64,000 nucleotides of DNA, from NCBI GenBank assembly GCA_964512995.1, contig CAZELM010000028.1, positions 3,409 through 67,408 of the forward strand, in the 5' to 3' direction. The stretch's first letter is position 1. Every line of letters begins with the position of its first letter. Source of the stretch: CAZELM01 sp964512995 (lineage in GTDB: Bacteria > CSSED10-310). The position numbers and the translations under genes were made by a program. Shown here piece by piece: positions 42,558 to 51,261 of this stretch. The notes under the pieces are model-generated. The model was given only the letters and a program-made list of their open reading frames with translations. It was not told where the DNA came from and did not search any database.

Positions 42558-43547
42558 ATGACGACCAGACCACACGATATTCAATTGGAGTTAGTCGATC
42601 TGAAGGTCTATTTCCCGGTTCTGGGAGGTGTTTTGCGGCGGCAGATTGCGACCGTGAAAGCGGTGGACGGAATATCTCTGGCAGTGAAAAAAGGTGAGAC
42701 ACTGGGGTTGGTGGGCGAATCCGGATGCGGGAAATCGACCACGGGGAAAGCCATTATCCAGTTGTGCAAACCCACGGATGGAAACGTGTTGTTTCTTCAT
42801 CAGGATACGATGGTGGATCTGGCGGGATTATCCCGAAGCCTGATGAAACCATACCGGGCGTCCATTCAGATGATATTTCAGGATCCGTTTTCGTCGCTGA
42901 ATCCCAGAATGATGGTTGCGGATATCATCGAGGAGCCGATGGGGATCCACTTTCCGGAACTCTCCAGAACAGACAAACGTAACCGGTGTCTGGAACTGAT
43001 GGAGAAGTGTGGGTTGCGCAGCGAGCAGGCGAGCCGCTATCCGCATGAGTTTTCGGGAGGGCAGCGGCAGCGGATCGGGATCGCCCGGTCATTGGCGACG
43101 CATCCGAGCCTGATCATTGCGGATGAGCCGGTTTCGGCTTTGGATGTGTCGGTTCAGGCGCAGGTCATCAATCTGATGCAGGATCTTCAGGCGGAGTTCA
43201 ATCTGACGTATATTTTCATCGCGCATGATCTGTCGGTCGTGAAACATATCAGCAACCGGATTGCGGTGATGTATCTGGGATCGATTGTGGAGATCGGTGA
43301 TTCGGATGACGTCTATTTTCGGCCGCGGCATCCCTACAGCAAAGCGTTGTTGTCGGCAGTTCCGCGGATTTCGAAGAACAAAAAGCCGGAGATTCTTCTG
43401 GAGGGGGATGTACCGACACCGATCAACAAACCATCCGGGTGCTGTTTCCGGACGCGATGCCCGATTGCTCGGAAAGACTGTGCGGACCGAGTTCCGGAGC
43501 TGATGGATAAAGGGAACGGGCACGGGGTGGCGTGTCCTTATGTATGA
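42558..43547 (+). CDS. Oligopeptide ABC transporter ATPase (DppF/YejF C-half type)
   Basis: A 329-residue ATPase with Walker A GESGCGKST, signature FSGGQRQRIGIARSL, Walker B LIIADEPVSALD and the C-terminal GCCFRTRCPIARKDC. It corresponds to the second half of YejF. It is the last gene of the transporter operon, preceded by GAGGAGAGCC. The downstream 96 bp include a GTGTTAATCC-GTGTTCATCC-GTGG direct repeat (about 43615-43640) of a kind seen between genes in many bacteria. Confidence 0.93.
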   Translation: MTTRPHDIQLELVDLKVYFPVLGGVLRRQIATVKAVDGISLAVKKGETLGLVGESGCGKSTTGKAIIQLCKPTDGNVLFLHQDTMVDLAGLSRSLMKPYRASIQMIFQDPFSSLNPRMMVADIIEEPMGIHFPELSRTDKRNRCLELMEKCGLRSEQASRYPHEFSGGQRQRIGIARSLATHPSLIIADEPVSALDVSVQAQVINLMQDLQAEFNLTYIFIAHDLSVVKHISNRIAVMYLGSIVEIGDSDDVYFRPRHPYSKALLSAVPRISKNKKPEILLEGDVPTPINKPSGCCFRTRCPIARKDCADRVPELMDKGNGHGVACPYV

Positions 43548-43643
43548 CATGAACCACTGTGGACAAAATTAAGAATGAATATAGTGTGGAAAAACGCTGA
43601 ATATCACTTATCAGTGTTAATCCGTGTTCATCCGTGGTTATTT

Positions 43644-45863
43644 TTATCTTTGGGACCATCCGAATTCAAATGCATCCCAGTCTCCGATCAGATGATTGAT
43701 CGTGGAATCGGTCATGGCGGCATACCAACGAATATCCGTTGCATTCCCACAATCCTCCGGCCAGATGAACGCATCGACTACCCGGATCTTCGTAACCGGA
43801 TCCACCAGCTTCTGATAATACATATTGAAATCGGAAAAATCAGGCGCGAAGTAATAATGTCCCATGACCTCCAGGATAACAAAAACAGGGATCGGCGTTT
43901 CTGACGGTGCGTCCGGATAACACACTTCGACATCACAGTAACAGGTCATCCCCGGGCGGAAAAATGATGCTGGCATCTCTATTTTACATCCTGGAACCTT
44001 ACAGGCGACCGGAGTATCCGTCGGCGTCATTGTGGGAGTTGATGTCGGGGTTTTCGTTGGTGTCTGGGTCGGAGTATCCGTCGGGGTTTCCGTGGGTGTC
44101 GGGGTGGGTGTGTCTGTTGGAGTTTGCGTTGGTGTGAGCGTCGGTGTCCATGTCGGCGTCATTGTGGGAGTGCGTGTCGGTGTCATTGTTGGAGTATTCG
44201 TTGCTGTCGGCGTGTGAGTCGGGGTGGGTGTGTTTGTGGATGTCGGTGTCTGTGTTGGTGTCGTCGTGGGGGTATTCGTGGGAGTGCTGGTGGGTGTTTG
44301 TGTTGGTGTGATCGTGGGAGTATTTGTCGGCGTCATCGTGGGTGTCTGAGTGGGTGTATTGGTGAACGTCGGGGTGCTGGTCGGCGTATCGGTGGGGGTT
44401 GGTGAAGGCGTCTCTGTTGGTGTGTTTGTCGGAGTCATCGTCGGTGTCTGGGTCGGTGTCTGAGTGGGTGTGTGGGATGGTGTATATGTCGGAGTCGGTG
44501 TGATACATTCAGTAATATTCAGAGAATACTCACCGGTGTCTCCGTCATAGCCGCTGACAATAATGCTGTATGTCGTTCCAGACTCGAATTCCCTGCAGAC
44601 AAATCCAGATGTCAGATCCACGTAATCATCGTTGTAAATACAGAAATCAGCGCCATCCGGACAGGGAGAAACAATGGCCATTTTGGTATCATACATCGAT
44701 CCGGTCAGATTGATACTGAGTCCCAGGTTATTGAGCGGCGTGAACTGATACACATGCTCCCTCGCCTGTGATGATATCCAGCAGTTGACCATGGTGTTTT
44801 CCATGATATTATCCTGTGCCGTTGCAGTGGAGGAGGTAATCCGGATTTCCCGGCCATTGCCGGGCAGCCAGTCTGCCATATCCAGTGTCAATCCCGGACA
44901 GGTTTCATTTGCCAATTCCATCACCAGACATCTTCGGAAATGGAGTTCATAATTTCCGACCGATGATTGGCCCTGGCCGCTGATAAGGATGTAGTAGGGA
45001 GTGTTGGCGAAATATCGCATACAACCGAATCCCGCATTGAGATCCACAAAGTTGGAACTGTACAGGCAGGTGAGAGAACCATCCGGATCTCCTGCCAACA
45101 CCGCCATTGATGTATCGAAATTCGATCCCTGCAAATTCATCTCGACATTGGAATCCGATGGGAGCATAAACCAGAAGACATGTTCCGGACTGTCACTGTC
45201 GTCCGCCCAACAGGTAATGTCCTGAACTTCATGGATGTCGTTCGTGGCATTGGATGTCGATCCTTCAATCGTATCTCCACCCAGCCGCAAAATGCTTCTC
45301 ATATTCAGATTGATACCCGGAAACCGTTCGATCTCTTGATAGCACTCTCGAATATGTAATGTATATGGACCACTGTTGACAGGACTGTCTGGATTCCCGG
45401 AAATAATGATGGAGTATAAATAACCTTGTTTGAACAAAGTGCAATCAAATCCGGCGGCGTCTCCATCGTAGTCGTCGCTGTACATACAAAAAACCTGACC
45501 CTCCGGACACAAATACACGATGCCCATCTGTGTATCAAAGGATGAACCGATCAGATCGATCTGGAAATAGGCATCAAACATCGGGGAAAACGAATAGACC
45601 ACCTCCTGGTTTGCAGCCGACTCCCAACATTGGATGATATTCAATTCATCGATATCATCGGTTGCCGTCGTCGTATCTCCTTGACGCGTTGTGGACATTT
45701 CGGATCCTGGAGAAAGCATGGACACTTCAATGAATTCTCCGGGACAACTTTCATCGGCAGCCACATGTCCATGCACCATCATGATCAAGGCCAACCACAT
45801 CATTACAAGCACCGGATACTTGATGGAATTGAAAACCAATGTTTCAAGTTCGGGTGTTTTCAT
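43644..45863 (-). CDS. Secreted protein: repeated beta-sandwich domains, TPT linker, conserved C-terminal domain
   Basis: A 739-residue exported protein (hydrophobic signal VLVMMWLALIMMVHG). Three related domains of about 120-140 residues share CWxS..EHVYxF, GSxFDTxMAI and YxIIISGxxGxxGxYxLHIRxC patterns, resembling bacterial pre-peptidase C-type beta-sandwiches. Residues about 455-615 are an almost pure TPT-type linker (TPTQTPTMTPTNTP). The final 110 residues begin CKIEMPASFFRPGMTCYCDV and include IPVFVILEVMGHYYFAPDF and WYAAMTDSTI, a module I have seen behind TPT linkers in candidate-phylum proteins. The ATG has AAGGAGA upstream. Extracellular or outer-surface location is likely; the function is unknown. 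Confidence 0.8.
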   Translation of the reverse strand: MKTPELETLVFNSIKYPVLVMMWLALIMMVHGHVAADESCPGEFIEVSMLSPGSEMSTTRQGDTTTATDDIDELNIIQCWESAANQEVVYSFSPMFDAYFQIDLIGSSFDTQMGIVYLCPEGQVFCMYSDDYDGDAAGFDCTLFKQGYLYSIIISGNPDSPVNSGPYTLHIRECYQEIERFPGINLNMRSILRLGGDTIEGSTSNATNDIHEVQDITCWADDSDSPEHVFWFMLPSDSNVEMNLQGSNFDTSMAVLAGDPDGSLTCLYSSNFVDLNAGFGCMRYFANTPYYILISGQGQSSVGNYELHFRRCLVMELANETCPGLTLDMADWLPGNGREIRITSSTATAQDNIMENTMVNCWISSQAREHVYQFTPLNNLGLSINLTGSMYDTKMAIVSPCPDGADFCIYNDDYVDLTSGFVCREFESGTTYSIIVSGYDGDTGEYSLNITECITPTPTYTPSHTPTQTPTQTPTMTPTNTPTETPSPTPTDTPTSTPTFTNTPTQTPTMTPTNTPTITPTQTPTSTPTNTPTTTPTQTPTSTNTPTPTHTPTATNTPTMTPTRTPTMTPTWTPTLTPTQTPTDTPTPTPTETPTDTPTQTPTKTPTSTPTMTPTDTPVACKVPGCKIEMPASFFRPGMTCYCDVEVCYPDAPSETPIPVFVILEVMGHYYFAPDFSDFNMYYQKLVDPVTKIRVVDAFIWPEDCGNATDIRWYAAMTDSTINHLIGDWDAFEFGWSQR
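43990..44500 (-). repeat. Low-complexity TPT-encoding repeat
   Basis: A run of degenerate 6-bp and 12-bp steps (minus-strand ACNCCNACN type) encodes the Thr-Pro-rich linker of the 739-residue protein. The opposite strand reads as Val/Gly/Cys-rich shadows without meaning. Confidence 0.9.
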
Positions 45864-45876
45864 AATGTCTCCTTAC

Positions 45877-46578
45877 TTAATTTCGTTCAACTCGAGCATA
45901 ATCTGCGGGAGGTTCCATCATCTTGGAATCGATATTTTTTTGTTCAACTTTTATGACCCGTGTCGAAGATTTCGTTCCCATTATGTCAGTAGAGACCTGG
46001 ATCGGGAACCCGTCTATTTTTTCAAAAATGTTTGCATTCATGATGTTGCTTATCATGGGATTTGATTTGAGTGATTCGGCGTACTTTTTCGTTGCCTCCT
46101 GAAGTTCTTTATAACCTTTGACTTCTGTCGTCACCCAATACTCCGAAGGAAAGCCCATCATGGTAACAATATATTTTGTGCAATTATATCCACTGATTTT
46201 TTTTGTTTCCTCGGTTTTCTTTACTTCCATACTGCTCATCATGCTGCTCATCATTTTCTGCATCTGATCGTTTGCTTCCGGATCCTTATCTCCCATATTC
46301 ATCATCTGATCAATTTTCTGTCCGGAATACGTTTTCTTGGTTGGGTTGATGCTGTACATCGTGCCTGATTTGAAGTTGATGATGGTGATTTCGTCTGTTT
46401 TTTCAATTCGAAGCCCGTCAGGTGTCTGATAGGATTTGGCAATGACTGGGGCATTAGGGGAAGATCCGGGAAGGCCGACAATCTCAGACTCCCAGTACAG
46501 CCCGACGGCTGAGACGGAAACGGAGTTTATGCTGCACAGGCAGAAAAGCAACGCGAATAATATATTTGAATATTTCAT
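45877..46578 (-). CDS. DUF4412-like secreted protein
   Basis: A 233-residue exported protein. The ATG at 46578 is chosen because AAGGAGGTTTCT precedes it and it gives a signal peptide (SNILFALLFCLCSINSVSVSA); an upstream in-frame start would overlap dapB. The body (GTMYSINPTKKTYSGQKIDQMM, KKISGYNCTKYIVTMMGFPSEYWVT) matches the DUF4412 pattern of periplasmic proteins of unknown role. It lies 40 nt after dapB and 13 nt before the TPT-linker protein gene, in the same direction. Confidence 0.8.
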   Translation of the reverse strand: MKYSNILFALLFCLCSINSVSVSAVGLYWESEIVGLPGSSPNAPVIAKSYQTPDGLRIEKTDEITIINFKSGTMYSINPTKKTYSGQKIDQMMNMGDKDPEANDQMQKMMSSMMSSMEVKKTEETKKISGYNCTKYIVTMMGFPSEYWVTTEVKGYKELQEATKKYAESLKSNPMISNIMNANIFEKIDGFPIQVSTDIMGTKSSTRVIKVEQKNIDSKMMEPPADYARVERN

Positions 46579-46618
46579 AGAAACCTCCTTGTCATTTTCA
46601 TTCGTCGTTTGATTCAAA

Positions 46619-47362
46619 TCAATTACCAACCACGTCGTCCATTGAATAATAGCCGGGCGGGCGATGAACAATCCATTTGGCCGCATCCAATGCTCCCCGA
46701 ACAAATACATCCCGTGTAAGCGCACGATGTGAAATCCGAACCTCTTCGAACGGCGATGTAAACCGGATGTCATGCTCCCCAATCACCGTACTTGTTCGAA
46801 TGGAACACATATCGATAGAGCGTGTCATTGGGCTGGCATCGATGATCGTCTGCTGAAACGATCGGGCCGTGCCGCTGGGACGATCCAGTTTTGTGCGGTG
46901 ATGTGTTTCGGTAATCGCGCCATCGAAAAATTCCGGGAGTTGTCGAGCTGCGAGATTCACCAGTTTCATCATGATCTGTATACCGATGCTGAAATTGGGT
47001 GAATGAAGAACCGGTACCCGTTGTCCGGCTAAAAACAATGTCTCCCGATCCGTTTCGTTCAATGCGGTCGTGCCGACGATCAATGCCCATTGATTCTGCA
47101 TGGCCCAGGCACCGGAACGGGTTGGCCCTCCGGGTAATGAGAAATCCAGCACCACTCCACTGGAAAGATCCGATAGTGCTGTTTCGGAAATGGAAATACC
47201 AATGGGGGGCAGCCCATGATAACAGCCTACATCCTGACCCATTCCCGGATGTTGGCTTACCTCTATCGCACCCATGAGATGAAATTCGGTATCCTGGGAG
47301 ATCAGCCGGACAAACCGTTCTCCCATGCGTCCCCCAGCTCCCCATAAAACAATTGGAATCAT
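46619..47362 (-). CDS. dapB: 4-hydroxy-tetrahydrodipicolinate reductase
   Basis: A 247-residue enzyme of lysine and diaminopimelate synthesis that reduces the DapA product with NAD(P)H. It shows the Rossmann motif GAGGRMG (8-14), VLDFSLPGG, VGTTALNE, SPNFSIGIQ and the substrate-binding E(T)HHRTKLDRPSGTA with the catalytic His-His and Lys. It starts 4 nt after the dapA stop, so dapA and dapB are coupled. Some positions differ from the usual DAPSGTA (here DRPSGTA), but the key residues remain. Confidence 0.95.
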   Translation of the reverse strand: MIPIVLWGAGGRMGERFVRLISQDTEFHLMGAIEVSQHPGMGQDVGCYHGLPPIGISISETALSDLSSGVVLDFSLPGGPTRSGAWAMQNQWALIVGTTALNETDRETLFLAGQRVPVLHSPNFSIGIQIMMKLVNLAARQLPEFFDGAITETHHRTKLDRPSGTARSFQQTIIDASPMTRSIDMCSIRTSTVIGEHDIRFTSPFEEVRISHRALTRDVFVRGALDAAKWIVHRPPGYYSMDDVVGN

Positions 47363-47366
47363 CGTG

Positions 47367-48248
47367 TTATCCCTTCAGCAACCCGGCAGTCAATAATGCA
47401 TTCCGTATGATGATCATGTTTTCTTCTTTCACTGGGACCAATGGCAATCTCAATTCATTTTCAATGAGCCCCATCAGGGAAAGTGCTGCTTTGACAGGCA
47501 TGGGATTTGTTTCAATGAACAATGTCCGGCTCAGTTCAAACAGCGTGAGGTGCGTCGCCAAAGCTCCCGCGTAGTCTCCCGATTTCCATTGATTAACCAT
47601 CTGAGATACGCGATGAGGAGCGACATTGGCGGTCACGGATATCACGCCGTTCGCACCCACTGCCATCATGGGCAGTGTCAGCGTGTCATCGCCACAGAGA
47701 ATCGTGATATCGGAGATGGCGCGGAGACGGCTGACCTGGTCCAGGTTGCCGCTGGCTTCTTTCAATGCCACAATGTTCGGGAGTTTGGCCAACGTCATCA
47801 CGGTCTCCGGCAGCATGTTCGTGCCTGTCCGGCCTGGAACATTATACAAAATAATCGGCAATGACGTATTCTCTGCAATCCGCGTAAAATGAGCGATCAA
47901 TCCGGCGGGAGTTGGTTTATTATAGTAAGGTGTGATGACCAGCACCCCGTCCACTCCCAATTTTTCCACTGCCGCTGTTCGTTCCACTGTCGTCTTGGTA
48001 TTGTTTGTTCCTGTTCCGACCAGCAAAGAGACAGACCGGTCGGCTCTTTCGATTTCCTTCCTGGACCAGGAGATCAAGGTGGCGACTTCATCCATTGTCA
48101 ATGTCGCCGCTTCGCCAGTACATCCACTCACTAAGATATGGTCAACTCCATTCTGAATCTGATAACGAATCAGCCGTCGAAATCCATCTTCATGCAGTTC
48201 GTGGTTTTTGAATGGAGTAACCAGCGCAACCATCGCTCCTTCAAACAT
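47367..48248 (-). CDS. dapA: 4-hydroxy-tetrahydrodipicolinate synthase
   Basis: A 293-residue class I aldolase that condenses pyruvate with aspartate semialdehyde. The Schiff-base lysine is in IVALKEASGNLDQ, the proton-relay tyrosine in ILYNVPGRTG, and the GxTGE loop appears as GCTGEAATLT (Cys replaces the first Thr). The length is normal. AAAGGAGGCGAT precedes the ATG. It follows the FN3 lipoprotein gene by 17 nt and is coupled to dapB; the pathway feeds peptidoglycan synthesis, matching a Gram-negative wall. Confidence 0.95.
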   Translation of the reverse strand: MFEGAMVALVTPFKNHELHEDGFRRLIRYQIQNGVDHILVSGCTGEAATLTMDEVATLISWSRKEIERADRSVSLLVGTGTNNTKTTVERTAAVEKLGVDGVLVITPYYNKPTPAGLIAHFTRIAENTSLPIILYNVPGRTGTNMLPETVMTLAKLPNIVALKEASGNLDQVSRLRAISDITILCGDDTLTLPMMAVGANGVISVTANVAPHRVSQMVNQWKSGDYAGALATHLTLFELSRTLFIETNPMPVKAALSLMGLIENELRLPLVPVKEENMIIIRNALLTAGLLKG

Positions 48249-48265
48249 ATCGCCTCCTTTACACG

Positions 48266-49768
48266 TTATGGGAATTGGATGTTCACAGTTTCCGATGGTT
48301 CTGACTCATTTTGATTTTTTGACTGATCGACTGCAGTGACACGATACATATAAAATCCACCAGAATCAATGGTCGAATCGGTATATGCGGAATCCTTTAT
48401 CAAGGAAAAGGAATTCAGCAAGGTAAACGGTCCTCCCGGTTTCTGAGCCCGGTAAATCCGATAGCCTGCAATGTCTGTTTCTGTATTGGAGTCCCAGAGA
48501 AGGTGAATGCCTTTTACAGATGCCGCCGCTTTCAGATTAGCCGGTTTTTTCGGTCGGAACGTATCGGTCGTGTCCACTCTGATCGATTCGGTTATCAATC
48601 CCGGAACTTTCAGTGGATTGACAAATCCATATATTCGATAAAAATACGTCGAATCACTTCGGACTGTGTTATCGGAATAGCTTGTCTGGGAGACATCATT
48701 GATTGTTGCAATCACCTGAAAACTTTCCGGCGAATCTTTTTCTGACCGTTCTACGATGTAACCCGACAAATGATCCAGCAATGTTCCATCACAATTGAAT
48801 TCCGGTGGTTTCCACTTGAGAACAACCACTCGCTCCGAAAGAACCGTCTGAACGGCATCGGGCGGGTTCGGGATTGGAAAATAGGGAACCTCGATGGCAT
48901 ACGATGGATCGGATGTGATCCCATCTGTAGCAACGGCTTTTATCTGATAAAAGTAGGTGTAGCCTGCAACCAGATCAATATCCTCCGCTGACTTGACCGG
49001 CGGAAACTGCTTCGGTTGTCTGAATCGGATCATATTGACCGGTATGTCAACTCCCGGTAATCCAGTATCTTCAAATCGCAATCGCGTTCTGGGAATAGTT
49101 CCGGTTTCGGTTGTCTGGGAGAGGGTTTGGGCAATGATAGCGATGAGTTTATATTCCAGGTCGGATGGAATGGGAGTCGGTGGGAGGATGCCGTCGCTTA
49201 CCGGTCGGTCCGCCGGTGGCGTTTGGTCCTTTCCGGCCTGATTCGGGCCTGGAGTGGACAGGGGAGGGTTCGATGCCATTGCCAAGGGATCAGGAAGATC
49301 CACTCCGTGATCGGTCCAATTGATCGTGTCTTGGGTTTGTCGTGTCGGTGTGGCAGATAAACCAGAAGAGGTTCCTTCCGCCGCAGGTGTTGAGGATGGA
49401 TTGACACTGCCAGATTGAATCTTTTCGCCCCGTCTCCGGAAAACAAGATATTGAGCGGGTTGGTCCAGAATTTGTCCCGTTGTTGTTGTATGCACAGGAT
49501 TCCATTCGAGCATGATTTTTCCACATCCAACATCCGCACGAAATGCTGTGACTGGCTCGATTCGTACCGGGGGTGGTGGATTCAATGCTGATTTATGACC
49601 ACAACCGGTCGTCATTACAGTCAACATCGTCACGCAGAGTGTTATGGCGATGATCGAGAGGTTGTGGGCGTACTGACAAAATTTGTGATCCCATAACCAT
49701 CGATAATAAACTCTGACAGTGCATTTCAACCGGTCGAAAGGTTCATGATGATGGCAAGATCGGGTCAT
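48266..49768 (-). CDS. Fibronectin type III-containing lipoprotein
   Basis: A 500-residue protein with a lipobox-like LTVMTTGC after a hydrophobic stretch (NLSIIAITLCVTMLTVM), so it is probably a lipoprotein with an unusually long N-region. At least three FN3-like domains are visible (KIMLEWNPV; RVVVLKWKPPEFNC...YSDNTVRSDSTYFYRIYG; KGIHLLWDSNTETDIAGYRIYRAQ). The ATG overlaps the hslU stop as ATGA, so it is coupled to hslU; the internal MLTVMTTGC is an alternative start. A linker rich in Pro/Thr/Ser is between the first and second domains. Role unknown. Confidence 0.8.
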   Translation of the reverse strand: MTRSCHHHEPFDRLKCTVRVYYRWLWDHKFCQYAHNLSIIAITLCVTMLTVMTTGCGHKSALNPPPPVRIEPVTAFRADVGCGKIMLEWNPVHTTTTGQILDQPAQYLVFRRRGEKIQSGSVNPSSTPAAEGTSSGLSATPTRQTQDTINWTDHGVDLPDPLAMASNPPLSTPGPNQAGKDQTPPADRPVSDGILPPTPIPSDLEYKLIAIIAQTLSQTTETGTIPRTRLRFEDTGLPGVDIPVNMIRFRQPKQFPPVKSAEDIDLVAGYTYFYQIKAVATDGITSDPSYAIEVPYFPIPNPPDAVQTVLSERVVVLKWKPPEFNCDGTLLDHLSGYIVERSEKDSPESFQVIATINDVSQTSYSDNTVRSDSTYFYRIYGFVNPLKVPGLITESIRVDTTDTFRPKKPANLKAAASVKGIHLLWDSNTETDIAGYRIYRAQKPGGPFTLLNSFSLIKDSAYTDSTIDSGGFYMYRVTAVDQSKNQNESEPSETVNIQFP

Positions 49769-51261
49769 TGTGAATTTTCGGTAGTTTTGAAGCCTGGGCG
49801 GCGTTTTTTCCGGATATTTTCCGATCGGGTGATCTGATCCACTGAAACGGTCTGCCGGACATATTGCGAGGTAACCGTGAATGATTGACCGGGCATTTCG
49901 GAGGCATGGAATGAAATCTCTTCCAGTAACCGCTCCATGATCGTGTGAAGTCGGCGAGCGCCGATGTCCTCACTCTCGTGGTTCACTTCTTCTGCCAATG
50001 CGGCGATCGCATCCAATGCGTTGGCGTCGAATACCAGATCAACCTTCTCTGTGCTCAATAATGCGATATATTGTTTGGTGATTGCATTGTCGGGTTCCTC
50101 CAGAATCCGCCTCATCTGCTCCTGCGTGAGGCTGTGAACATCGACCTTGACCGGGAAACGACCCTGAAGCTCCGGGATCAGATCCGATGGTTTGGAGACA
50201 GAAAATGCGCCGGCTCCGATAAAAAGAATATGGTCGGTTTTGATCAGTCCATATTTGGTAGCAACCGTGGAGCCTTCAATAATGGGGAGGAGATCCCGTT
50301 GAACGCCCTCACGGGATACATCTGGTCCAAAACTGCTTTCCCGGCCGGCAATCTTATCGATCTCATCAATGAAAACGATTCCATTGTTCTCAACCCGATA
50401 AATGGCATCCTGTATGACCCGGTCCATATCGACCAGCCGATTGGCTTCCTCGTCAACGAGTAAGCGGCGAGCTTGTTCGATGGTCATTTTCCGGCGTTTT
50501 TTCTTCTGGTTGAAAACACCGGGCAACATATCTTTGATGTGCATCCCGATTTCTTCGATGCCGGATGAGGAGAAAACTTCGATCAGTCCGGTCTGATTTT
50601 CTTTTACTTCCAACTCAACGATCTTCTGGTCCAGTTCCCCGTCCCGCAATTTCTTTCGGAATTTCTCACGCGTTCGTTTGTTGCTGTCATAAATTGTCTG
50701 TTGGGAGGAATCGGGTTCTGATGTCGGATCAATGTCCGTATCGTTTCCTGATGCAGACATGTCAGTAGATGGTGGGGGCAGGAGCAGATCGAGGAGGCGA
50801 TCTTCTGCCAGGAGTTCGGCACGATCCCGGACACTCGTCCGATGTTCGGCTTTGACCATGTTGGCAGCAATTTCCGTCAGATCCCGGATCATGGATTCAA
50901 CGTCACGGCCGACATAGCCGACTTCTGTAAATTTTGATGCTTCCACTTTGATAAAAGGCGATCGTGTGAGTTTGGAGATTCGGCGAGCGATTTCGGTCTT
51001 GCCAACTCCTGTCGGTCCGATGATCAGGATATTTTTGGGGATGATCTCCTCTGCGACGTCCCGTTCGAGTTGCTGGCGTCTCCATCGATTTCTCAGTGCA
51101 ATCGCAACTGCTCGTTTGGCTTCATCTTGGCCAATGATGTATCGATTCAGATATTCAACGATTTTTTTGGGGGTCAATTCTTTCAAGTCGTCGTGTTCGG
51201 CGGCGAGTTGGGATCCCGAGACGAATGGATTAAGATCATTTGGCTTTGGGATGTTTGTCAT
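49765..51261 (-). CDS. hslU: HslU-family AAA+ unfoldase lacking adjacent HslV
   Basis: A 498-residue ClpY/HslU protein: the N-terminal PKKIVEYLNRYIIGQDEAKRAV, Walker A GPTGVGKT, pore loop GYVGRD, Walker B IVFIDEIDK, sensor/arginine region and C-terminal domain (EDIGARRLHTIMERLLEEISF) are all intact. It is longer than usual (about 440-465) because the I-domain contains a Ser/Asp/Pro-rich insert (STDMSASGNDTDIDPTSEPDSS) and the tail is different: canonical HslU ends in a short hydrophobic segment (LSRFIL) that docks into HslV, whereas this one ends in a basic SENIRKKRRPGFKTTENSQ. hslV, normally between xerC and hslU, is missing; the start overlaps xerC by 26 nt. Confidence 0.93.
   Translation of the reverse strand: MTNIPKPNDLNPFVSGSQLAAEHDDLKELTPKKIVEYLNRYIIGQDEAKRAVAIALRNRWRRQQLERDVAEEIIPKNILIIGPTGVGKTEIARRISKLTRSPFIKVEASKFTEVGYVGRDVESMIRDLTEIAANMVKAEHRTSVRDRAELLAEDRLLDLLLPPPSTDMSASGNDTDIDPTSEPDSSQQTIYDSNKRTREKFRKKLRDGELDQKIVELEVKENQTGLIEVFSSSGIEEIGMHIKDMLPGVFNQKKKRRKMTIEQARRLLVDEEANRLVDMDRVIQDAIYRVENNGIVFIDEIDKIAGRESSFGPDVSREGVQRDLLPIIEGSTVATKYGLIKTDHILFIGAGAFSVSKPSDLIPELQGRFPVKVDVHSLTQEQMRRILEEPDNAITKQYIALLSTEKVDLVFDANALDAIAALAEEVNHESEDIGARRLHTIMERLLEEISFHASEMPGQSFTVTSQYVRQTVSVDQITRSENIRKKRRPGFKTTENSQ

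Noticed and set aside
43615..43640. GTGTTAATCC-GTGTTCATCC-GTGG direct repeat as a regulatory operator
   Set aside because: Similar motifs occur between genes in many bacteria and here it lies between two gene ends, where an operator would have no target.
44032..44405. Plus-strand Val/Gly- and Cys/Arg-rich frames opposite the TPT linker
   Set aside because: These are the antisense reading of a low-complexity Thr-Pro repeat.
46579..46782. Extension of the DUF4412-like protein to an ATG at 46782
   Set aside because: It would overlap dapB, lacks a ribosome site and destroys the signal peptide seen from 46578.
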